Below are positions 42,559 through 54,410 of a stretch of 64,000 nucleotides of DNA, piece by piece (within the stretch, counting starts at the first letter, position 1; each line of letters opens with the position of its first letter). The notes under the pieces were generated by a model that saw only the letters and a program-made list of their open reading frames with translations, was not told where the DNA came from and did not search any database. The DNA is from Platanthera guangdongensis (lineage: Eukaryota > Streptophyta > Magnoliopsida > Asparagales > Orchidaceae): contig CM077162.1 of assembly GCA_039583875.1 (NCBI GenBank), positions 167,977,220-168,041,219 of the forward strand, in the 5' to 3' direction. A program made the translations under genes and the position numbers.

Positions 42559-44610
42559 TGTAACACCCTAGTTTTCAGACCTGGAGTCGCTGGAAGCTAA
42601 CGCCCGACGGTAGAGAGACCTCTGGCGGTAGGTCATTGAGCTCAGCATTGGATCTAGTGCGCATGATCATGGGATCTAGTGCGCACGACTACTAGTCGTG
42701 CGCCACTGATCGTGCACTCTATTCTCCATTTTTCGGGTTCTTCCTAGGTAAAACACATGACCATTAGAGTTAGTGCGCAAGACCACTGGTCATGTGCCAC
42801 TGCTTGTGCACGTTGATTCCAGCTGTTGTAGAGTTCTGCCAGTGTGGATCACACGATCATGGGATTCAGTGCGCACGACCACTGGTCGTGCGCCACTGAT
42901 TGTGCGGACGGGTGCAGGTCCGTCATTTTACTTCGTGGTCATCTGATATTTCATTGAACCCGATCCAAGGGCCCATGATCTTCCACCAAAATGATTATAT
43001 TAGGTCTGAAATCCCCTTCCCATTCACTTTCTTCTCATTTGGAGTTGACTTAGGGTTGGGTGAGAGTGAGGAGGAGGAAGGAGATGGTCTTCCACCGCCA
43101 TTGACGAAGCTTCGGAGCTCTGATTGCCATTCCGAGACCGGATCCGTGGAGAGGGCATGGAAGTGCTCGTGTCAATCCATTCAAAGCAAGGATTCCATGG
43201 CTAGGAGGAGAGGTCGTAAGGTAATGACACTTTCTCCTCTCTGTTTCTAGGATGCATGCATACTATCTCTTTTCTTTCTTTCTTTTCAAGCTCTTGGGCA
43301 CAAAATCTCTCAAATGAGAGGGTTTTGGGTTACCATGGTTCAAGAGGAACCACCATGTTGATTGTGTCCGTCCCCGACATGATATTGCATTAGAGATCCG
43401 CTCCGTTAGCAGATTTGGCATTGCGGGTGAAGCCTTAGTCACGACCGTTAGTCGGACTCGGTGATGTTGCATAGCGAGCCTTAAGGATTTTGTAGAAATC
43501 CGTTGCAGTAAGATGTTGTTTGTGATGTATGTGTTTTCCCCATTTTCTGAGTAAGTACGTGTAGACAGAATCAGGCAAGTTTAGCTCCGCATTTGCTGTA
43601 GATGGTTTCCTTGGTGCTTGGGAACGTTGCAGTATGAATGATGGATTAGGGTGGGGAAAGGCTATAAATTGTGATTTGCTAAGGTGCAGCTTTTTCTCCG
43701 TGGTCGACTGGCTATCCCGTGACATGCAAGTCATGTGGGTAGAGTGTCCCAGCGAGACTAGTCCCCTTCTGTGAGACTGACGAGAAAGCCAACCATAGGA
43801 AAAGCCCGGGTGATGAAGCTCACGAGCGGGTGGAGTCCGGCGAGGGTTCTTAGAATCGGTTTGTGTGTGAGATGGAATCCTGATGTGCAAAGTCAGAGTT
43901 TGTAGGCAAGCCCGGGTCTAAGACCCACGAGCGGGTGAGGCCTTGGCAAGATTTCTGTGTGGCGGCTTATATGTCGTTAGGGGAATTGCAGTACCCTTTT
44001 GTTTGCGGCTTGACAAGATAGAAAACTTATTTGTTGTTTGAGACATCCAAACCTGTTTTAAAGCTTTACATGTTTATGTATATGGCATACGAAGTGTTGA
44101 CTTGTAGGTTGGAGGTGTACCCCGGGGTCCGTTAGGGGCGGCCGGGAGGAGATGTGTTGGTTACACAGTAGAGGTCAGCCTTTGCTGACCCATGTTACCC
44201 CAGTTTTTTACAGGTCAAGGATCGCGAGCTGGAGAAAATGCGCTGGCCTAAAAGGCCTAAGCCTCATGAAGTGACTACCATTCTTACTAGATGTTTTCTT
44301 CTTGACTATGATGCTCTATGTTTTTGGTATTTCCGGCTTGTATGCCGAGGTAGCCTATGGGTGCTTTTGCACATTGATGTTTGACCTTGTGGTCATGGAA
44401 TCATTTTGTGTAAGGCCTTAAGGCCATTTTTTATACTCCTATTTGGTAGTGGATAACTTCTAGTATGTTGGTATGTTTCCGTTGTTGCTTTATTCTGAGT
44501 TTTGAGCTGGGTAGTTAATATCATCTTTTAATGCTAAAGCTGTGAAATCCGTTTGTTGTGGGGCCCCTGCCGAACCCATATTATATGGTCATTACAGGGG
44601 AGGTGTTACA
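42559..44610 (+). repeat. Element E 5' LTR (2,052 bp)
   Basis: Starts TGTAACACCCTAG and ends GGAGGTGTTACA, so the ends are a 9-10 bp inverted repeat. At 42680-42895 it has three hairpin units, GCGCACGACCA, 1 nt, TGGTCGTGCGC. ORFs inside it (for example 42900-43250) look like chance. Partner LTR at 59663-60638. Confidence 0.9.
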
Positions 44611-44880
44611 ATGTGGTATCATAGCGAGGTTAGTATCCAAGGTATGTCTTCGTGGATGAATGTCCAAAATGAAGTGCATTAAGAAGTTATCCACATAGGA
44701 GTATCGTGGGACCGTGAGTGTCCTGGTGTGTAGTTGTGCGACTAGAAGCAAGTTGAGTTTGAAAGTTTCATGTTGGAGGGTGATGCTAGCTGTGGTAGGT
44801 GAGCCATAACGATCGCCAGTATCCTGTACGCACCCCATCCATGAAGAGTTTGGGAATGCTTTTGTGAAAAGTACATTCCT
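44611..44880 (+). other. Element E primer site and leader; start of gag missing
   Basis: ATGTGGTATCATAGCGAGG follows the LTR, an iMet primer site with one change (TGGTATCATAGC). The remaining about 250 bp have no ORF. The N-terminal half of gag, expected here, has been deleted. Confidence 0.6.
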
Positions 44881-46892
44881 GTGTCGACGAGGTTAGCCCT
44901 TCAGAGGCAATTCCTGCACTTGGTGCAGCGTGTCAAGACAGTGGATGAGTATGATCAGGATTTTACTCGGTTGGGACGTTATGCTGAAACGACCATGACT
45001 AACAATATGGAGAGGGACACCCTCTTCTACCACAGATTGAGGGAGAATCTGAGACAACCCTTCATCTCCATGAAGAATGCTGGTTTCAACGAGCTAGTTG
45101 AGGTGGCCAGAACACTGGAGAGTCATTTGGAGCGGACCCAACATCGTAAGGGTTTCATAGCAAAGCAGGGAGAAGAAAAGCCTTCTCAATCTCAAGGAAG
45201 AACTGAAGGGAGTAAGAGGAAGAAGAAGTCCCATTCCTACAAGAATTCAGAGAAAGGAATAATTGTGGAGTCTAGCGCTTCTCGTTTCCAACCCGTGCAG
45301 CCAAGGGCGTATAACCTTGGGCAGCAGGAAGCGAACCGCCAACCCGATGTTGTGACATACTTTGTGTTGGTTTCTGAGTACCCCGCTAAGGTACTGTTTG
45401 ATGCGGGAGCGTCACACTCCGTCCTTGCGGAAAGCTTTATCTGGAGGATTGGAGTTAAGCCATTCTTGGCGGATGCAGAGATGAAGGTGCGCATGCCCAA
45501 TGGGTCATCCATGACTACCAAGGTGAAGGGGCGCAGTTGTTGGAGTCTGGACAGAGTTGAATTCACGGTGATAGCAACGGTTTTACCGTTGGTGGAGTTT
45601 GATGTCATTTTTGGATTGGACTGGCTTGCAGAGCAATGTGCCAATATTGACTATCTGTCTAAGGTAATGACCCTGAGGGGTGAGGTGCGGTCAGAAGTTA
45701 AGTCTGAGGGCCTCAGTGGAGCGGCCTTTTCCATGATTTCGGCCATGCAGTTGGTGCGGGAAGTTAACCAGGGGGGAGTAGCTCATGTAGTATTGTTGGA
45801 GGTTCTCCTTTCCAAGTTATCACTTGGGGAAGTCCCAGTAACGGCGGAGTACGAGGATGTGTTTCCTGTGGAGTTTCCTGGAGCACCTCCTCTACGGGAG
45901 ATTGATTTCTCGTTCGAATTAGTGCCAGAGGCTAGGCCGGTGTCATGTTCCCCTTTTAAGATGGCTCCAAAGGAGTTGGCCAAACTCAAAGTACAGTTGC
46001 AGGAATTGTTGGAGCAAGGGTATATTAGACCCAGTTCTTCACCGTGGAGCGCACCAGTGCTATTCGTGATAAATAAGGATGGTAGTATGCTGTTGAGCAT
46101 AGACTACCGAGAGTTGAATAAATTGACTGTCAAGAATAAGTATCTGATTCCTCGTATAGACGACCTGTTCGACCAGTTGGTGGGGTTGGTGATGTATTCC
46201 ATGCTGGATCTAAAGTCAAGGTACTATCAGTTACGAATTCGAGACGAGGACATACCCAGGACAGGTTTTGGTACGAGGTACGGTTTCTTTGAGTTCTCCG
46301 TGATGTCGTTCGGGTTGACGAACACGCCATCCGTATTTATGGACTGATGAATCGAGTATTTCGGGAGTACTTGGACTCTTTGGTAGTGGTCTTCTTTGAT
46401 GATATCTTGGTGTACTCCAAGTCGGAGGCCGAGCACGAGACTCACATGAGAGTGGTCTTACAAGTGTTGAGAGAGAACCAGCTTTTTGCAAAGTTCTCGA
46501 AGTTCGAGTTCTGGTTGGAGAAGGTGGCTTTTCTGGGCCATGTGATTAGTGGTGATGGGGTGGCGGTGGATCCAGCGAAAGTTGAAGCCATCTGAGATTG
46601 GCCAATTTTGAGAACCGTGGCAGAAGTCCAAATTTTTCTTTGACTAGCCAGGTACTATAGAAGGTTTCTGGAAAACATTTTATGGATAGCTCTACCCCTC
46701 ACCTCTGTAACTCGTAAGACCAAAAGTTTATTTGGACTCAGGAGTGCAGTCAGACATTTGACACTCTAAAGGGGAGGCTAATGGCAACTCTAATCCTAAG
46801 CTTTCCTAAAGGGACTAAAGATTTCAGTTTTTTAGTGACGTATCTGGATGCGGTTTGGGTTACGTGTTGGTGCAACATGGTAGAATGGTAGC
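44881..46892 (+). pseudogene. pol: Element E gag-pol remnant: late gag, protease, RT, start of RNase H
   Basis: A 488-codon open stretch (44881-46347) followed by a second frame. It opens in mid-gag ([20 protein letters not shown]). No CCHC knuckle remains between gag and protease. Protease shows LFDAGASHS in place of DSGAS. RT has the [19 protein letters not shown] and FGLTN blocks; one lost base at about 46347 shifts the frame, and the catalytic block reads [11 protein letters not shown] (near 46390-46425). Further stops follow (46593, 46640), then RNase H begins (GYVLVQHGRMVAF) and is cut by element G. Not functional. Confidence 0.88.
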
Positions 46893-46897
46893 TTTTG
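46893..46897. repeat. Left target-site duplication of element G (TTTTG)
   Basis: TTTTG before the G 3' LTR start TGCTGG; second copy at 57654-57658. The E RNase H coding frame runs in register across the two sides when one copy of TTTTG is counted, which supports the assignment. Confidence 0.75.
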
Positions 46898-48114
46898 TGC
46901 TGGATCTTACGGCGCCCTTAGAGGGGGGGGGGGGTGAATAAGGGTTCTTTTTAATTTTCTTAAATAATCTAAGCAACTTTTACAAGATGAATAACAACAA
47001 AGTAATAGAAGAGTGCAAACGAATACTAGCTAGAAACAATAATGATATATTTCAAAAGAGTTAAATTGCATACAAAGTGTCTCTATAGAGCTAGAGACAA
47101 AGGATCATGAAATAAATAATTTTCTAGTGTATTTTCCGGTTCTTCTACCAAGAACCGGCAGGCTAAAGCGTATCTCTCCCTAGATCTTGCTACTAGCCTC
47201 CCCTAGATATAACCCCGATCTACATGCTGCACAAAAGGAAATGATTTATCCCTAAGCCACACAAGGTCTTGGACTCCACTCACAAGGCGGCGATTTTCCC
47301 CAAAGCCACACAAGGACTAGACGCCACGCACAAGGCGATGATTTCCCTTCCGATTACAATGAGAAAATAAATGAAAAATAACTAAAAACAAATTTAGCAC
47401 TTTAGGCTAGACACTCCCTTCAAACAAAGCGCTTAAGATGCCGATGAATCCTTGCAAGAGATGCTTTGAATGCTTTGCACATGCCACGCTATTTGGCCTT
47501 CTTAAGAGTATGGAGTATCTCTGAGTTCTGGAGCTCTCTGGATCGTCTTTGAAGTTAAGTGCACTCCAGGTAATGAAATTCGTAACTTTCTCAAAAAATG
47601 GGAGGCTTTTATATTCTGGGGCTATTGCCGGGCGATACTGGGTATCGCCATCTGGCGATAGCGGTAACCACTGCCACGTGTCCCACAAACTCCTCATTTT
47701 TGCATCGCACAAACGTTGAGCGCCGAGTCGTGCACTATCGCCGCGCGATACCGGATATTTCCATCTGGCAATAGTGAAATAACGGTAGCCACGATTTCGT
47801 CGAGCGTCGAGCGGAAATGCGTCGTGTGGCGCTATCGCCTGTGGTGATACCCACTATCGCCTGACGATATCTCCAAGACACGATTTCGTCGAGCGTCGAG
47901 AGGAAATGCGTCGAGTGTCGAGTGGCGCTATCGCCAGTTGGCGATACCCACTATCACCTGACGATATCTCCCAAGCTCAATTCTGATCTGATTCATCATC
48001 AAAAAGATATAAGATATTAACCTGTGTTACCTGCACACCAATAAAATCCAAATATCAAATACAAACAAGATTTGTTATTAACAAACCAGGAAGCGTGGAA
48101 TGCATGCTCCAACA
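46898..48114 (-). repeat. Element G 3' LTR (1,217 bp)
   Basis: On the minus strand it starts TGTTGGAGCATGC at 48114 and ends GTAAGATCCAGCA. CTATCGCC/GGCGATAG palindromes lie at about 47970-47625, directly upstream of a TATAAAAG box (complement of 47606-47613). C-tract hairpin CCCTTA/TAAGGG at 46915-46944. Confidence 0.9.
47625..47970 (-). repeat. CTATCGCC/GGCGATAG palindrome array in the element G 3' LTR
   Basis: Repeats of GGCGATA and TATCGCC facing each other with 1-20 nt between, for example CTATCGCCNGGCGATA-type units near 47630-47665 and 47830-47945. Interleaved with CGTCGAGCGTCGAG words. The 5' LTR has the counterpart at 57165-57515. The same motif occurs inside G at 49389-49435, 49818-49862, 51063-51108 and 54684-54722. 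Confidence 0.85.
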
Positions 48115-49843
48115 ATCTCCCCCTTTTGATAATAACAAATCCATTAAGAAAGAAATCATGAATATTAAAAAGGTCCACCCTATTTGAGTATCAAGACAAA
48201 ACAAGTGTATGTGCACAATTTCTCTTGGATGAAACATTCCCCGTACATGTGATCTCCCCTTAAATGGAAGCATATTAAAATTCATGTAGTCTAATTAAAA
48301 ATGCGAGAAATAATTCAAACAAATAATGGTCCTTCCAAATGTGCACAAAGATATAAGAACAGACTACGGTGAATGATTGCTTGTGTAAAGTTTCTCCCCC
48401 TTTGGTATTGTCAAAAGAGATCGAAGAGTACGGCGGAAGCGAAAAGAAGGAAAAAACATAAAAAGAGAGACCCAGAGAAGATAGGTGAGCAATGCAGTAG
48501 AAATAAAATGAGTAAACAATAACTGTGGCAACGGTGAACAAACTATATCACAAACATATACACTAGTGAATAGGTGTTGGTGAAACAGTTCTCAGTCCAA
48601 TTCTCATAAGAAGAACGTTTAGAGAGGATAATGTTGTGTACATGTGAGATGGTGTGGTGAAACTTCTGCTTTGTCTCACAAAAAAACATGAAAATGCGAA
48701 TGTTAAAAAAGAACATAACATAGTGGTAGACATGCAGAGCTATACTTGTACCCAAGAGGTCAGTACACATAAGCAAGAAATTATTCATGTAAAATTCGCA
48801 CAAGACACTTTACAATTCTTTCCAAGGTGCTTAACCTCACAATGCTCATGAAGACTTATCAGGAGGGTAAGTAGTGCTTGGTGGAGGTTCCTTGTCAGCC
48901 CTTTATTATTTGAGTGTTTTTTTGTTGTGTGTAACGATCACCAAATGTTTGTACTTTTCGGATGATACACTTGTACGCTTATATATTTTTTCTTTAGCTA
49001 AACAAAGGAGTCTGAATTCACTTGTGAGAGCATACAGAATAATTTAATGTTATGGTGCACTGTACTAAACTCGGATAAAGCAGACGCTGAAAGCATTCAA
49101 CACAAGTGCTTATGGTTAAAACATTCGCAATTCACATTTTGTAAGATGGAGGCATACGAAGATTTTCACAACCGTGAGTGAAATAACATTATCATAACTA
49201 AAAGATTTCTCATACTTAGAGGCATGCAAAAACAAGTTCACGAGTGTAAGAACACTAGTACTGAAATATGTAGAACGGATATAAGAGTGGTGAACTAGAG
49301 AACCAAATTAGTATTAAACTCAAAAAAAACATTACACCTGGCCTTAAACTGAGTCAGCAAGACAATTTGAAGAATCAAGAAAAAGGCACTATCGTAGGGC
49401 GATAGCGGGTATCGCCGGTCGGCGATAGTGGTAAATTGTTTAAAACCGGCGCATTCAGTCAAAAGCATCAAACTGAACCAGTTTTCCTGAAGACTGAGGG
49501 CAGAACGCGGAGGAGAAGTCGGCGAAACCCTAAACCTAGTTATGAAAACTTGGATTTTTGTTTTAATTCTTTGGTTTTTTATGGATCTAATTGTTCGAAT
49601 AGTGTAACATGTGAGTTTAGATGAGAAATTTCCAGGTTTGAATGTGGTAAAATTTAGTTTTTGGAGCTTAAGAAACTAAGCTTGTATTAGAGAAATTATG
49701 TGGATATTTTCGTAAATTTAAGTTGTGCAAAATGATTTTAAGAACACTAACTTGTAGATCTGGTATGTTGGAGGAAGGAGGAAACCAGATTTGAAGTCAG
49801 AAATGGAGAATAATGAATTTTCGCTATCGCCCGGCGACAATGG
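48115..49843 (-). other. Element G noncoding tract next to the 3' LTR
   Basis: Begins with the polypurine tract (minus strand AAAAGGGGGAGA, complement of 48115-48127). A second PPT-like run lies near 48396-48405 (CCCCCTTT on plus). No convincing gene in either direction; short ORFs are AT-rich noise. Palindrome units of the G family lie at 49389-49435 and 49818-49862, just ahead of the plus-strand ORF. Confidence 0.6.
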
Positions 49844-50998
49844 GTGTCCCCGGATGGCGATAGCCAAAAAAATTTTCCTGTTTCTGAAAAAAAATTATAT
49901 ACAGAAATGGCTTCCAGTTCCAAAGCACGAAGAAGCACAGGGAGTGACTTATACTCATCATATCAAACATTTCCTGGAATAGAGATCACTAACATTGGAC
50001 TCGGACTGGTGATTGAATTCGACCCGGCCCGGCATGCACATATTCATGACTTGTTAGCAATGGATGGAATAATGTCAATTATTATTCCAGACACATTCTC
50101 CTCTGCACTCATCCGAGAATTTTACAATTATCTCAAAGATCCGCATTTCACGGAACTGAATGGCGGAATTCCATCGAAAATTCAAGGACAGATGGTAGAA
50201 ATAAAACACTATGACTTGAGAGATGAATTTGGACTAATAGAGCATGACACCACTCTAGACGTCGTAGAGAACTATTGGAAGGAGAGGGATTGGACATTAT
50301 TAAATATGGTTTTGCATGTAAATTCCATCAAAACTCGAATCCAATCAACAGCCACCCTGACGGAGGATGCATGGCTAGTGCAAGAAATACTAAGGCATAC
50401 CGTCCGATTGAAATCCGGAGATACACATAAAATAACGGCTCAACTTAGTTATGTGACGTATATGATTTTGGAGCGAGAGTTGTTTGACGTGGCAGATTTT
50501 GTCCTCTCGATAGTACGATACTCATTTAGATTGAAAAGACCTAATTGGAATAAGTTGAACACTCTACCACTTGGAGCCGTCATACAACGGATTTTATATA
50601 AGAAATATACGTAGATTGACCCCAAATTGTACTTCAATGATTGTATCCCAATGATATATTCGACGAGTGGAACACCTTTGATCGGCCGATCAACACGAGG
50701 AGGGTCATCAAGGAGGAGTGAACCGGTGTACACTATCCGAAACCAGCCAATTCCTAGAGGTGGATCATTGCGAGAAGGGTTAGACGACTTGCGAGAGTCA
50801 TTCGAAGAACATAAGAGGGATGTAAAGAAAAACTTTTTGGGAATTCAGAATTTTTTTAAAATTTCTGACCAAAAGTTTGAAGTTGAAGCCCACTCCAGCC
50901 GAAGCAGTAGAATGGGAAGATCCGGTCATGGAGCCGCCCCGTACATCGACCCGCCGAGCACGTCGGATGCGAAGCAGCGAGTACAGTTCGGCAGATGA
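49844..50998 (+). pseudogene. Antisense ORF3-like gene in element G, putative plant transposon protein domain
   Basis: Plus-strand reading frame of about 384 codons opposite to G gag and pol, with one in-frame TAG at 50612-50614. The likely start is ATG at 49907 (MASSSKARRSTGSDLY), since the upstream 21 codons overlap a palindrome unit. It contains LIREFYNYLKDPHF, a YVTYMILERELFDVADF block and LNTLPLGAVIQRIL, the layout of the putative plant transposon protein domain (Transposase_32-like family, from memory). The C-terminal part is Arg/Ser-rich with a helical FEEHKRDVKKN segment. Units of the G palindrome flank it on both sides. ORF3 in B, C, D and F is in sense; here it is antisense. Confidence 0.7.
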
Positions 50999-51330
50999 TC
51001 AAGAAGAGACCAGTGGAGGTGATAGCAGAAATTTTTGAAGATTTCTGGATTGCTGGACATTTTTCCACTATCGCCGGGCGACAGTCACTATTGCCGGCGA
51101 TAGTGAACTTTCTTGAATTGCCTTAGATTTTGATTTCATGTTGTAATATTGTCTATTTTGTAATGATATGTCGTATTTCTTCTGGAAGAATGTAAGACTT
51201 GATATGGAATGTTTAAATTGTGGTGTTTTCACTTTTGATTTATGTAATGGTTATTTTGGTTTAATGTTCATGATGTTAACAATGTAATTTTGTTAATTTT
51301 CTGTGAGGCTTGCGATGGTAATTTATTAAT
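50999..51330. other. Element G interval between the antisense ORF and pol
   Basis: Noncoding and AT-rich, with one clear palindrome cluster at 51063-51108 (CACTATCGCCGGGCGACAG, then TGCCGGCGATAGTG). This is where the two convergent genes of G would end, so polyadenylation signals may be here, but I cannot single one out. Confidence 0.5.
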
Positions 51331-51339
51331 TTGACAAGT

Positions 51340-54300
51340 CTAGAATTCCTAGTTCTAATCTTAAGAATGAAAATGGGAAACTAGAAGTGGTTTAGTGAAA
51401 ATATCCGCAAGCTGTGAATCAGTGCTTATAAAATTGACTTTGATCATATTTTATTTTATGTGATCTCTTATGAAGTGGTGACGTACATCAATGTGTTTGG
51501 ATATAGAGTGATGAACTGGATTATACATTAAGTCAATTGCACTTTTATTATCATATTTTAATTCAATGGTTTCATGAACTATTCCAAAATCTTCTAATGT
51601 TTGCTTCATCCATAAAGCTTGTGCACAACAACTGCCTAGTGCTATATACTCGGCCTCAGTGGTAGATAACGCAACAGAATTCTGTTTCCTACTCGACCAA
51701 GAGATAAGTGAAGGGCCAAGAAAATTACATGTGCCACTGGTGATTTTACGATATAATGAACATCCAACATAATCTGAATCAGAGAACCCATGTAATATAA
51801 ATGTATCATTATGTGGATACCATAATCCTAATTTAGATGTGCCAATAAGATATCTAAAAATGCGTTTAACTGCTTTTAAATGAGACTCTTTGGGATTAGC
51901 TTGAAATCTAGCACATAAACATACAGTGAACATAATATCAGGCCTAGAGGCAGTCAAATATAATAGTGATCCTATCATTCCTCTATAAAGTGTTTGATCT
52001 ATGGATATTCGACTTTCATCTTTTCCTAACAATAATGAGACACTCATGGGGGTATTTGCTTGTTTTAGATTTTCAAACCCAAATCTTTTTAAAACATCAT
52101 GAATATATTTAGATTGAAAAATAAAAATTCCATCATGCTTTTGAGTGATTTGAAAACCAAGAAAAAAGGTGAGTTCACCTACCATGCTCATTTCAAATTC
52201 ATTCTTCATAATTTCAATAACACTATCACAATTTTTCATTTGTGGATCCAAAAAAAATATCATCAACATATATTTGTAAAATGATAAGATCATCATGGAT
52301 ATGTTTAACAAATAAAGTACAATCAACACTGCCCATATTATAATTATTTTTTAATAAATAAATAGTCAATCTATCATACCATGCTTGGGGTGCTTGTTTC
52401 AAACCATACAAGGCTTTTTCTAATTTATAAACATGATCAGGAAATCTAACATCAACAAAGCCTGGAGGTTATTCTACATAAACCTCCTCCTTAATATACC
52501 CGTTAAGAAAAGCAGTCTTAACATCCATTTGAAATAATTTAAACTTCTTAAAACTAGTAAATGCAAGAAATATTCTAACTGCTTCTAAATGTGCTACGGG
52601 TGCAAAGGTTTCATCAAAATTTATTCCTTCTATTTGTGAATAACCTTTTGTTATGAGTCTAGCTTTGTTCCTAGTGACCCTAGATTCACTATCAAGTTTA
52701 TTTTTAAAAATCCATTTAACCCCTACAACAGGATGATTTGACTGTCTTTCTACTAACTTCCAAACTTTATTACGTTCAAATTGATTAAGCTCGCCATTCA
52801 TAGCTAAAAACCAAGAATTATCATTTAAAGAAGCTTCAACACTTTTAGATTCTATATCAGAAATAAAGCACATATTTGAAAATAATTCACGTACGGATGA
52901 ACGAGTACTTACCCCTCTTGATGGTTCTCCAATAACCAAATCTTGGGGATGATCTTTTGAAAATCTTAGTTCACTTGGAGGCACATATCCTTGCTCTTCT
53001 TCTTCTTCTTCTTGTTCGACTCCTTTTTCTTCATCTTTGTCTCCAAGGTTTTCATCGTCATCCACCCTTTGTAGAGGAGAAGGCTCTTCATGTTTACCTA
53101 TATTATTAGCTTCAACACAAGGAGAAAACTCATCAAATTTAACATGTATCGATTCTTCAACTACTTTAGTCCTCTTATTGTAAACTCTATAAGCTTTACT
53201 TGTAGAAGAATAACCAATAAAAATGCCTGATCACACTTCTCATCAAATTTGCCTAAATTATCCTTAGTGTTCAAAACAAAACATTTACATCCAAAAACTT
53301 TAAAATAAGACACATTTGGTTTCTTTTGAAAATATAACTCATAAGGTGTTAATTTGAAGATAGGTCGAAGCATAACACGATTAATAACATAACAAGAAGT
53401 ACTAACAGCTTCGGCCCAAAATGATCGAGGTAATTTGTATTCAGATAGCATAGTGCGAGCTAGTTATTGCAAAGTTCTATTTTTCCTTTCCACCACACCA
53501 TTTTGTTGCGGTGTACGAGGAGTAGAAAATTCATGTTTAATTCCTAACTCATTGCAAAAAGAATCAAATTTCTCATTATCAAATTCACCTCCATGATCTG
53601 AACGAATGCATTTTATTTTTAATTTTATTTCATTTTGAACATGTAAACATAATTTGAAAAATTCTAAAAATGCATCAGATTTAGACGATAAGAAAATTGT
53701 CCAACTAAAACGAGAGAAATCATCAATTAAAAGAAAAGAATAATTTCTACCTCCTAGGGTTAGTGTATTAACAGGACCAAACAAATCCATATGTATTAAT
53801 TCTAAAGGCCCAGTGGTGGAAACGATATTTTTGCTTTTAAAAGAAAACTTTGTAAATTTTCCTTTTTTACATGGTGAACATAAAGATGATAAATTTCCAT
53901 GCAGAGAAGGTAAACCTTTAATAAGTTTATTTTGAGACAATTTTATGATAAGTTTTGAACTAGAATGTACAAGGCGTCTATGCCACAAATCTAATTCCTC
54001 ATTTTTAGAAATAAAACATTTTAACGAATAATGTGATAAATCATTAAATCTAATCATGTAAATATTTTGAAATCTAGGAGCAGTAATAACAATATCATTT
54101 GTTTTAGAGTTAATAATTTTACATAGGTTTGAAGATGAATCAAACAAGACATTTAATCCAATATCACATAGTTGACTTATTGAAATTAAATTATGCTTCA
54201 AACCTTTAACATATAAAACATTTGAGATAGAAAATGATTTGTTACCTACTACTCCAATTCCGATGATTTTCCCCTTTCCGTTATCTCCAAAAGTAACTAC

Positions 54301-54410
54301 TCCTCCTTTCTTCATCTCAAGGCTAAGGAACTTTGATTTATTGTCTGTCATGTGCTTGGAACACCCTGAGTCCAAGTACCACACGTCTTCTTTGTCCTTA
54401 GCCTGCTAAC
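51340..54410 (-). pseudogene. pol: Element G pol, broken
   Basis: Copia polyprotein on the minus strand. Protease and integrase at 54384-53464 have [11 protein letters not shown], the HRRLVH to CSPCKKGK finger, HMDLFGP, RSDHGGEF and VERKNRTLQ with TAA. The remaining integrase tail is at 53451-53161. The linker and RT are at 53065-52469, with an acidic Glu-rich stretch and [17 protein letters not shown] with a stop. RT continues from 52411 with IYVDDIFFGS (near 52275), then RNase H with SDSDYVGC, TTEAEY and YDNKSAI. A stop after RDHIK (51451) is followed by the FTKPL end near 51390. At least five breaks. Confidence 0.87.

Noticed and set aside
42900..43250. Plus-strand 116-codon ORF and its counterpart at 59956-60447
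   Set aside because: Both lie at the same place in the two LTRs of element E; no recognised domain, and the frame is not well kept between the copies.
48055..48803. Small minus-strand ORFs next to the element G 3' LTR
   Set aside because: AT-rich, Phe/Tyr/Ser-rich frames without homology to each other or to known domains; probably chance.
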